Source: Ga0077527 sp038106575 (GTDB lineage Bacteria > Pseudomonadota > Gammaproteobacteria > Burkholderiales > SG8-41). From it: 19,995 nt of DNA. Within the stretch, counting starts at the first letter, position 1. Every line of letters begins with the position of its first letter. The notes under the pieces are model-generated. The model ran no database searches and had not been told where the DNA came from. It saw only the letters and a list, made by a program, of their open reading frames with translations. Below are positions 1 through 5,706 of the stretch, in pieces. Position numbers and translations under genes: made by a program. The stretch lies in contig JAYOED010000042.1 in assembly GCA_038106575.1 (NCBI GenBank), forward strand, positions 1 through 19,995, in the 5' to 3' direction.

Positions 1-1
1 C

Positions 2-988
2 GGCGGCACCGAAGTGGTGTTCGAGGGCGTTCCCACTTACCCGGATGCCGGCCGTTTCTGGAAAATGATTCAGGACCACAAAGTCACCGGGTTCTATACC
101 GCGCCTACCGCTATCCGCTCACTAATCAAGGCCGGCGGCGACCTACCGAAGAAATACGACCTTTCCACTTTGCGCATCCTCGGAACCGTCGGCGAACCGA
201 TCAACCCCGAGGCGTGGATGTGGTACTACGAAACCGTGGGCGGCGGCCGTTGCCCCATCGTCGATACTTGGTGGCAGACCGAAACCGGCGGCCACATGAT
301 CACGCCCCTGCCCGGCGCAACACCGACCAAACCCGGCTCCGCCACGCTCCCCCTACCCGGCGTGATGGCCGACATCGTCGATGAGACCGGCCAGTCCGTG
401 GGCAAAGGCAAAGGCGGTATTCTGGTCATCAAGAAGCCCTGGCCGTCGATGCTGCGTACGATCTGGGGCGATCCGGAGCGTTTCAAGAAAACCTATTTCC
501 CTGAGGATTTTAACGGCAAGTACTACCTCGCCGGCGACGGCGCAACCTATGATGAAGACGGCTACATCCGCATCATGGGCCGCATTGACGACGTGCTAAA
601 CGTTTCCGGCCACCGGCTGGGCACCATGGAAATCGAATCAGCTCTGGTTGCCAATACCGGACTCGTCGCCGAAGCCGCTGTCGTAGGGCGTCCCGATGAT
701 CTGACCGGTGAAGCCGTGGTCGCGTTCGTGGTGCTCAAGCAGGCACGCCCCGAAGGCGATGCCGCCAAAAAAATAATCAAGGAACTGCAGGACTGGGTGG
801 GCAAGGAAATCGGACCGATCGCCAAGCCCAAGGACATCCGCTTCGGTGACAACCTGCCGAAAACGCGATCTGGAAAAATCATGCGCCGGCTGTTGCGATC
901 CATCGCCAAAGGCGAAGACATCACGCAGGACGTGTCCACGCTGGAAAATCCGGCGATCCTGGAGCAGCTCAAACAGGCGCTGAAATAG
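2..988 (+). CDS. acs: acetyl-CoA synthetase, C-terminal half (partial)
   Basis: This enzyme activates acetate to acetyl-CoA through an acetyl-adenylate, in the cytoplasm. About 329 residues are present, roughly half of the usual ~650; the reading frame is open at the left edge, so the gene starts upstream of the window. Visible ANL-superfamily motifs are WWQTETGG (ATP/acetate site, near 285), the hinge and C-terminal motif GRIDDVLNVSGHR (near 580-615), and PKTRSGKIMRR near the end. The lysine in the last motif is the one acetylated for control in characterised Acs proteins. QTETGG followed by HMITPLPG separates it from the PrpE-type synthetase elsewhere in the window, which has QTETGW. A small membrane protein and a sensor-kinase remnant follow, a setting common for betaproteobacterial acs. 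Only the start is missing; the family call is firm. Confidence 0.95.
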   Translation, partial: GGTEVVFEGVPTYPDAGRFWKMIQDHKVTGFYTAPTAIRSLIKAGGDLPKKYDLSTLRILGTVGEPINPEAWMWYYETVGGGRCPIVDTWWQTETGGHMITPLPGATPTKPGSATLPLPGVMADIVDETGQSVGKGKGGILVIKKPWPSMLRTIWGDPERFKKTYFPEDFNGKYYLAGDGATYDEDGYIRIMGRIDDVLNVSGHRLGTMEIESALVANTGLVAEAAVVGRPDDLTGEAVVAFVVLKQARPEGDAAKKIIKELQDWVGKEIGPIAKPKDIRFGDNLPKTRSGKIMRRLLRSIAKGEDITQDVSTLENPAILEQLKQALK

Positions 989-1036
989 CATCACTCTCTA
1001 CGGGATTCAGTCGCCTCATCCCGCACGGCTGCAGCC

Positions 1037-1237
1037 ATGATCAAACCCGCCCTTAAAGGTCAGCGCCTAGTGGCGCTGTTCCTGATGGGAGTGCTGCTGT
1101 TCAATTACCCGGTGTTGCCCCTGTTCACCGGCAGCAAACTCTTGCTGGGGATTCCCGTGCTTTACTTGTACCTGTTCGTGGCGTGGGCATTGCTAATCAG
1201 CCTGATGGAACTGATCATCGAACGCACGGACAACTAG
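1037..1237 (+). CDS. small two-helix membrane protein upstream of a symporter-type sensor kinase
   Basis: This is a 66-residue protein with two hydrophobic segments, about residues 12-32 (LFLMGVLLFNYPVL) and 37-58 (LLGIPVLYLYLFVAWALLISL), and short charged ends. Its function is unknown. From memory, proteins with the pattern LLFNYP...GIPVLYLYLF.AWALLI are often encoded directly before CbrA-like sensor kinases that carry an N-terminal sodium/solute symporter domain. That fits here, because four bases downstream begins what looks like the first part of such a kinase. No strong Shine-Dalgarno is visible before the ATG; the upstream sequence is CACGGCTGCAGCC. The coding sequence itself appears intact although its neighbour is broken. 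The family link is recall rather than a search result. Confidence 0.7.
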   Translation: MIKPALKGQRLVALFLMGVLLFNYPVLPLFTGSKLLLGIPVLYLYLFVAWALLISLMELIIERTDN

Positions 1238-1241
1238 CATC

Positions 1242-1429
1242 ATGATTACCGGACCGCTGATTGTCGCATTGTCCTTAGGCTACGTTGGTCTGCTGTTTGC
1301 GATCGCCCACTACGGCGACAAGCACGCGGATACTGGAGGCAGCATCATCGCCAACCCCACATCTACACCCTGTCGCTGGCCGTCTATTGCACCTCCCCGA
1401 CGTTTTACGGTAGTATAATCAAGCTGTAA
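1242..1429 (+). pseudogene. 5' remnant of a sodium/solute-symporter-type hybrid histidine kinase (CbrA-like)
   Basis: The ATG at 1242 opens a frame reading MITGPLIVALSLGYVGLLFA, then AHYGDK and SIIANP. This resembles the N-terminus of sensor kinases with an SLC5-like transmembrane domain. After ANP, at the C run near 1354-1357, the homologous continuation HIYTLSLAVYCTSPTFYGS lies in another frame, so one base appears to be lost there. The unshifted frame stops at 1416-1418 after 58 codons and the shifted frame at 1427-1429. These kinases are usually over 1,000 residues. The symporter core, PAS, kinase and receiver parts are all absent from the following sequence, so about 55 codons survive. 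A conserved Trp (expected CTSWTFYGS) is replaced by Pro, which also suggests decay. An assembly join error is the main alternative. Confidence 0.65.
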
Positions 1430-1503
1430 AAAATTAAAGCCGGCAGATGCCAGGATACTGTCATTCGGGCTTGCTGATCGGGTGCAGCAAAACGGAGGAG
1501 CGC

Positions 1504-1551
1504 ATGGGGTTTCATTGCGCAGTTTGCGAGACCAAGTATGGATCGCAGTAA
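1504..1551 (+). other. 15-codon mini-ORF behind a strong Shine-Dalgarno
   Basis: An ATG preceded by ACGGAGGAGCGC (a very good Shine-Dalgarno at proper spacing) opens only 15 codons, MGFHCAVCETKYGSQ, before TAA. The CxxC pair in HCAVC looks like the start of a zinc-ribbon protein, but nothing continues in frame. It may be a leader peptide, a truncated gene start or chance. The surrounding stretch 1430-1585 holds no other gene I can support. Confidence 0.15.
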
Positions 1552-1585
1552 AGAAGCGCTGGCTGCCGTCTGTGCCGGTAAAGGA

Positions 1586-2275
1586 TCAGCCTTTGGTTCC
1601 GGCATTACGCTGGAACGCGACCAGCACGTCGTCTCCTCTCAAGCCAGACCTCAATTCCCGCTTGACTTCGTGCCAGCGAAAACGCACCGAGTTCAGCACG
1701 ATCTCCTCGTCCAGCTCCTTCAGGTCATCGGTCACCGGCGCCCATTTAACCAGCGCGGCCGGGCTTTGCGCAAAGGCCGCGTCTTCGTTGTCGGTAACCT
1801 GCCAATCGCACATGCTGATCCGCGAGCGAACACGATCGGCACCCGGTCCATAATCACTCCCTGCATCTCCGGGAGTGCCGTTGCTTTCCAGAATACGCGC
1901 AACCACGCTCTCCATCAGTCGCGTCACGGCAGCAGGCGGCGCACCAGTCAGGCGACGCAGTTCACAACCGCTATACACGGCCAGATCCGAGATGCAAGCC
2001 AGCCACACCTGCCACTTCGCAATATTGATCGACTCCACGAACCGGTCGTCGGTGAACAATTCAGGAAACCGGGTTCCGGAACGCGTGCGCAAATAGCCAT
2101 AGAGCGCCGTTTGCGCCACATGCGCAGAACGCGTATTGATGAAACCCTCGAGGCCCGTACTGTCGACAATAATCGCCTGCCTCCGCCGCCGACTCAGAGC
2201 GCCAAGGTAGGTCACGAGCGACCGCCACAGGCTGGCAGGCACCAAGTTCGATTGCTCCTTTGCAGGACTGGTCAT
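1586..2275 (-). CDS. conserved-looking hypothetical protein, divergent from the symporter unit
   Basis: I do not recognise this family with confidence. The ATG at 2275 gives 229 residues and is preceded by AACAGGTGAACGCT, a usable Shine-Dalgarno. The frame stays open to 2386, but the upstream ATGs (2386, 2311) lack one. The protein is soluble-looking: no signal peptide, no strong membrane segment. It contains a basic patch (ALSRRRRQ), a GLEGFINTRSAHVAQTALYG segment, and a Trp-rich centre (NIAKWQVWLACISDLAVYSG), and is moderately acidic later (DDLKELDEE). Composition is protein-like, unlike the Arg/His/Pro-rich 294-residue frame on the other strand, which I take as its shadow. It lies between the broken kinase and the transporter pair, facing away from both. 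A role linked to acetate uptake is only a guess. Confidence 0.7.
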   Translation of the reverse strand: MTSPAKEQSNLVPASLWRSLVTYLGALSRRRRQAIIVDSTGLEGFINTRSAHVAQTALYGYLRTRSGTRFPELFTDDRFVESINIAKWQVWLACISDLAVYSGCELRRLTGAPPAAVTRLMESVVARILESNGTPGDAGSDYGPGADRVRSRISMCDWQVTDNEDAAFAQSPAALVKWAPVTDDLKELDEEIVLNSVRFRWHEVKRELRSGLRGDDVLVAFQRNAGTKG

Positions 2276-2411
2276 AGCGTTCACCTGTTCATGGGGTCCG
2301 CAGAATCTCATTTTTCGGCTATGTTGGGAAGCGCCAGAGAGGCGCAATCCGGCACCAGTCAGGAAAATACGTTTTCGCAATTTCAATCAGCAACTAAGGA
2401 GGAGTGCATCA
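2276..2411 (+). promoter_or_regulatory. divergent intergenic region with an inverted repeat
   Basis: These 136 bases separate the minus-strand hypothetical gene from the plus-strand transporter pair and should hold promoters for both. An inverted repeat GCGCC-AGAGA-GGCGC lies at 2331-2345 and could be an operator or a 5' UTR hairpin. The plus-strand gene has a strong ribosome binding site, AAGGAGGAG, at about 2396-2404. I could not pick out a convincing sigma-70 or sigma-54 promoter on either strand. Confidence 0.35.
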
Positions 2412-2672
2412 ATGAGCACTGATACTAACCAAAGAGAAGTGCACTGGAACAGAACACGAAACCTAATGGTCATTCATTTGATCATCTGGTTCATATTTGC
2501 GTATGTGGTCCACTGGATCGCTCCCGCCCTCAACAAAATTTCGATCATGCATTTCCCGCTCGGCTTTTACATGGCCGCCCAGGGATCCTTGGTGGCGTTC
2601 GTGATTCAGTTATTCATCTTCTCCAAGCAGCAGGAGAGGATCGATCGCGAATGCGGTATGGCCGAAGAATAA
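2412..2672 (+). CDS. DUF4212 family sodium:solute symporter small subunit
   Basis: This is an 86-residue membrane protein, the usual size for the DUF4212 (symporter small subunit) family. Those proteins are encoded immediately before an SSS-family transporter and are thought to form the accessory subunit. Two hydrophobic helices are visible, about residues 18-40 (LMVIHLIIWFIFAYVVHWIA) and 50-70 (PLGFYMAAQGSLVAFVIQLFIF). The tail FSKQQERIDRECG is charged. The family hallmarks W..R..L near the start and LGFYMAAQGS are present. The ATG follows AAGGAGGAG at good spacing, suggesting high translation. The large subunit starts 16 bases after the stop, so the two are almost certainly co-transcribed. 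Acetate or another short carboxylate is the likely substrate, given the nearby acs; this is inferred from context. Confidence 0.9.
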   Translation: MSTDTNQREVHWNRTRNLMVIHLIIWFIFAYVVHWIAPALNKISIMHFPLGFYMAAQGSLVAFVIQLFIFSKQQERIDRECGMAEE

Positions 2673-2688
2673 AAGGGAGAAAACGACT

Positions 2689-4528
2689 ATGTCATTTTTT
2701 AGAATGCAGGGCGCGTTTACTGACAACCTGCCCAAAATCTACGGCTTATATACGGGCGGTTTCATTCTGTTCGTCGGCCTGATGGCCATTGCCGAGGCTC
2801 AAGGCGTCAAGGAAGACACCATCGGCCTGATGTTCGTCGGCTTCACCGTCGCGATCTATGCTTTGATCGGCTGGCTGTCTCGGACGATGCAACTGGACGC
2901 CTACTACGTCGCCGGACGCCAAGTACCAACCGTGTTCAACGGCATGGCTACGGCGGCAGACTGGATGTCCGGTGCCTCGTTCGTAGCGATGGCCGGTGGC
3001 ATTTACATGGGTGGTCATCCCTACCTCGCCTTCGTGGTCGGCTGGACCGGCGGCTACGTACTGGTGGCGGTGCTAATGGCTCCATACCTGCGCAAGTTTG
3101 GCTGCTATACGGTGCCCGATTTCATCGGAACCCGTTATGGAGGCAATTTCGCGCGTCTGTGCGGCGTGCTGGTGCTGGTCATCGCATCGTTCACTTATGT
3201 CACCGCGCAGATCAACGCCACGGGCACCATCGCCTCCCGCGCCCTGCTGATTCCCTTCGGCGTCGGCGTATGGCTGGGTCTCGCAGGCATTCTGCTCTGC
3301 TCCATGCTCGGCGGCATGCGCGCGGTGACCTGGACGCAGGTGGCTCAGTACATCGTGCTGATCATCGCCTACCTCGTGCCGGTGATCTGGATGTCCAACA
3401 AGCAGGGCTTCGGCATCATCCCGCAACTGGTATACGGCGACGCCGTAGCGCGGATTGCGGAACTCGAAGTCATGCACCAGGTCGGTATCCTCAAGCCAGC
3501 GGAAGCCGTGGCAGGCATGAGTGCTCTGGTCAACAAGCACAACGCACCGCCGGACACCTTTGTCGGTTCGGTGCGTTTTGTGACCCTAGTGGCGTGCATG
3601 ATGATCGGCACCGCCTCGCTGCCACACATCCTTATGCGCTACTTCACCACGCCTTCGGTGCGTGATGCGCGCCGGTCAGTGGCCTGGTCGCTGTTCTTCA
3701 TCTTCCTGCTCTACTTCACCGCGCCCGCGCTGGCCACGTTCACCAAGCTGCAGGTGCTGGACCCGAACCTAGCCACCAGCGTCATCGGCAAAACCGTGGC
3801 CCAAGTGAATGCGCTTGAGTGGGTGCAGAAATGGAGCAGCGTCGGCTTCCTCAAAGTGATCGACTCGAACGGTGACGGCATCGTCCAGATCAACGAGTTC
3901 TTCATGCGCGGCGACATCGTCGTGCTGGCGACACCCGAGATCGCGGGCCTGCCCTATGTCATATCAGGCCTAGTAGCTGCCGGTGGGATGGCCGCGGCGA
4001 TGTCGACCGCCGACGGTCTGCTGCTGGCCATTGCCAACGCGCTGTCCCACGACATCTACTACAAGATGGTCGACCCGAAAGCCGATGTGAAACACCGACT
4101 GATCGTCGCTCGCGTGCTGCTGATTGTCATCGGCGGCGCAGCCGCCGCGGTAGCCAGTATGCGGTTGACGGGGATTCTGGGTGCGGTGGCTTGGGCCTTC
4201 GACTTCGCGATGTCCGGTCTGTTCTTCCCGCTGGTGCTCGGCATCTGGTGGAAACGCGCCAACAAACAAGGCGCGATCGCCGGCATGCTGGTCGGACTCG
4301 GGGTCGGCACCTGGTACCTCTACATGGTCAAGTGGGGCGGCATGAAGCCCTGGATTGGCATCGACGACCTGCGCTTTGGCATTATCGGCGCGGCCGCCAG
4401 CCTGATCGCCATGGTCGTGGTAACGATGATGACTCCGCCGCCGGACAAGGCGACGCAGGACATGGTCGACGAAATCCGTATCCCGAAAGGCGAAACGNNN
4501 NNNNNNNGTGCTTGGCTCGTCTCACTGA
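2689..4528 (+). CDS. sodium:solute symporter, likely cation/acetate symporter (large subunit; interrupted by assembly gap)
   Basis: This is an SSS-family (SLC5-type) secondary transporter of the DUF4212-associated class, which moves a small carboxylate with Na+ across the inner membrane. There are 603 codons before the N run. Repeated hydrophobic helices span the length, with conserved segments DAYYVAGRQVPTVFNGMATA, ADWMSGASF (near 90), GGMRAVTWTQVAQYIVLI (near 210) and GGMAAAMSTADGLLLAIANA (near 435). Residues 392-403 form an EF-hand-like loop, DSNGDGIVQINE. The last codons before the gap read PKGET; after it a frame reads VLGSSH then TGA at 4526-4528. A normal C-terminus results if the missing length is a multiple of three. 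A frame read straight through the ten N to 5085 (798 residues) is an artefact. ATG follows AAAAGGGAGAAAACGACT. A strong terminator sits downstream. Confidence 0.92.
4498..4507. other. assembly gap (10 N) inside the symporter 3' end
   Basis: Ten N in a row, the same length as the second gap in this window, so almost certainly a placeholder. Flanking codons (GET before, VLGSSH-stop after) fit one gene only if the true missing length is 0, 3, 6 or 9 bases rather than 10. Confidence 0.95.
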
Positions 4529-4547
4529 TCACGCATTTACCAAACTC

Positions 4548-4579
4548 GCCGGAGCGGCATCCCGCTCCGGCTTTTTTTT
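4548..4579 (+). terminator. rho-independent terminator after the symporter
   Basis: A perfect 10-bp stem, GCCGGAGCGG (4548-4557) with CCGCTCCGGC (4562-4571), has a 4-nt loop CATC and is followed by eight T (4572-4579). It lies 19 bases after the inferred symporter stop and ends the DUF4212-symporter unit. Confidence 0.95.
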
Positions 4580-4618
4580 GTCTTCCTGACTTACAATCCA
4601 GTTTTCTGGAGGAATCAC

Positions 4619-4975
4619 ATGCCCGAAGCTTTTCCCGTATGGGTCATCATCACCGATTACATCCTGGGGATGGTCATGTGGACGCTGATCGGACGCTTTG
4701 GAATGAACATCTTTCTGCCGGAAAACAGCAGTTTTTTCTTCATGAAATTCTTTGTTCGCGCAACAAATCCACTACTCAAACTGTTCGCTCCGATCACTCC
4801 AGGCTTTCTGGTACCGCCGGTGATTCCGCTGTACGTGGCGTGGTTTTTTTTCATGATCCGCTTCTATCTGATGCCTTGGATGCTCGGCTATTCAGTAATG
4901 GGCATGCTGTCATTCCCTCTGGAAGGCGAAATCGCCCATTCTATTGCCCGCGCTTTTGGCAAGATCTTCAACTGA
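4619..4975 (+). CDS. small integral membrane protein (possibly YggT-like)
   Basis: This is a 118-residue protein with about three hydrophobic segments: residues 7-27 (VWVIITDYILGMVMWTLIG), 61-80 (PGFLVPPVIPLYVAWFFFMI), and 81-100 (RFYLMPWMLGYSVMGMLSF). The middle part includes FVRATNPLLKLFAPITPGFL, which recalls the N-P...P.TPG pattern of YggT-family membrane proteins, although the match is loose and I would not assign that family without a profile search. The ATG is preceded by TCTGGAGGAATCAC, a strong Shine-Dalgarno. It sits after a terminator, so it needs its own promoter, probably in 4580-4610, where I see no clear hexamers. A tRNA-Ser gene follows 47 bases downstream. Function unknown. 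Confidence 0.75.
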   Translation: MPEAFPVWVIITDYILGMVMWTLIGRFGMNIFLPENSSFFFMKFFVRATNPLLKLFAPITPGFLVPPVIPLYVAWFFFMIRFYLMPWMLGYSVMGMLSFPLEGEIAHSIARAFGKIFN

Positions 4976-5006
4976 AGCAGGTGCAGGTGTCACTATCCGG
5001 CCATGT

Positions 5007-5012
5007 TAGAAT
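5007..5012 (+). promoter_or_regulatory. candidate -10 box for tRNA-Ser
   Basis: TAGAAT lies 10 bases before the mature tRNA 5' end and is followed by a GC-rich stretch CCGTGCCCTC, as often seen at stable-RNA promoters. No good -35 hexamer is visible at 16-18 bases upstream, so the call is weak; read-through from the membrane protein gene is an alternative. Confidence 0.3.
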
Positions 5013-5022
5013 CCGTGCCCTC

Positions 5023-5114
5023 GGAGAGGTGGATGAGTGGTTTAAGTCGCACGCCTGGAAAGCGTGTTTACGGGGAAACCCGTAACGAGGGTTCGAATCC
5101 CTCCCTCTCCGCCA
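5023..5114 (+). tRNA. tRNA-Ser (anticodon GGA)
   Basis: A complete 92-nt serine tRNA with encoded CCA. The acceptor stem GGAGAGG (5023-5029) pairs with CCTCTCC (5104-5110); the discriminator is G5111, as usual for serine; CCA is 5112-5114. The anticodon stem CACGC/GCGTG encloses CTGGAAA with anticodon GGA at 5057-5059. A long class II variable arm (ACGGG-GAAA-CCCGT) and the T-loop GTTCGAATC are present. It reads UCC and UCU codons. Confidence 0.98.
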
Positions 5115-5142
5115 GCTTGCAAAGAACAGGTACGAACGCTTC

Positions 5143-5655
5143 CTAGTGATCTGTCAGAGTTTCCAGTATGAATGATGGAATGATGGCAAGCCGCCGGTAG
5201 CGCGCCATTAACTCATTCGGAAGCTTGCCGATATTGCGAACGACCCCGCGGCAGCGTGGGCTGCCGCAGTTGCAGCGCATCGTCCACACGTCATCGGCTC
5301 CGAGCAGCGTCGAATAATCATGCGTAACCTCCTCACTGGCGGCGATCGGCCGGATCGCTTTCAGCAGCAACCGTGATGGCGTTTTGATGACTCCCGTATT
5401 AGGATTGCAGGAATGATTGGCCCAAGCACCGATCTCGCCTTCAGGATCCAAGTAATGATCGGCGTCATAACGAAAACAGTTGGCGCCCCTGCGAGGATCG
5501 CTGTCCCAATAGCGCCACAAGCGCGCAGCCTTCACCACCTGACCGCGAATCGCGCAGACCATCGCATCGGTCGCAAACGATTTCAACGCGACAATGCCTT
5601 GACCGTTACGTACTGAACGCACCACCAGCGTGTTTGAATAAGTCAGAGACGGCAA
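5143..5655 (-). CDS. small SET-domain protein (putative protein-lysine methyltransferase)
   Basis: This 170-residue protein is mostly one SET domain, a fold that transfers methyl groups from S-adenosylmethionine to lysine side chains. Motifs in order are NGQGIVALKSF (17-27, the G.G..A start), WANHSCNPN (78-86, the NHSC.PN cofactor/pseudoknot motif), EEVTHDYS (108-115, with the conserved Tyr) and a post-SET-like cysteine set CNCGSPRC (C128, C130, C135). Key residues look intact. Its substrate is unknown. The longest frame starts with TTG at 5655 and has no Shine-Dalgarno; in-frame GTG codons at residues 11 and 12 are alternatives but would cut close to the domain. It is last in the minus-strand block, 51 bases after prpE, and converges on the tRNA gene. 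Confidence 0.85.
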   Translation of the reverse strand: MPSLTYSNTLVVRSVRNGQGIVALKSFATDAMVCAIRGQVVKAARLWRYWDSDPRRGANCFRYDADHYLDPEGEIGAWANHSCNPNTGVIKTPSRLLLKAIRPIAASEEVTHDYSTLLGADDVWTMRCNCGSPRCRGVVRNIGKLPNELMARYRRLAIIPSFILETLTDH

Positions 5656-5706
5656 TTTTCGCGCGATAAAATATTAAAATTATTTTTAAAAAAAGCTTAT
5701 TTATAC
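5656..5706 (-). promoter_or_regulatory. AT-rich spacer between prpE and the SET-domain gene
   Basis: About 40 of these 51 bases are A or T, in sharp contrast to the flanking GC-rich genes. On the minus strand it reads as T and A runs (CTTTTTTTAAAAATAATTTT, then AATATTTTATCG) just before the TTG start. There is no hairpin before the T run, so it is not an intrinsic terminator for prpE. It could carry a promoter with UP-like elements for the SET gene. No exact hexamers can be fixed. Confidence 0.3.

Noticed and set aside
2276..2411. sigma-54 promoter for the DUF4212-symporter unit
   Set aside because: GGCAC is present near 2351-2355, but no TTGC element lies at the required spacing.
1538..2422. 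294-residue plus-strand open frame opposite the hypothetical gene
   Set aside because: It is rich in Arg, His and Pro, lacks recognisable segments, runs over the well-supported DUF4212 start, and is antisense to a frame with better protein character and a Shine-Dalgarno.
2689..5085. 798-residue symporter frame reading through the N run
   Set aside because: The post-gap part runs through an intrinsic terminator, the next gene and into the tRNA; the ten N are a placeholder, not true sequence length.
5691..5699. T run after prpE as an intrinsic terminator
   Set aside because: No GC-rich hairpin precedes it on the minus strand.
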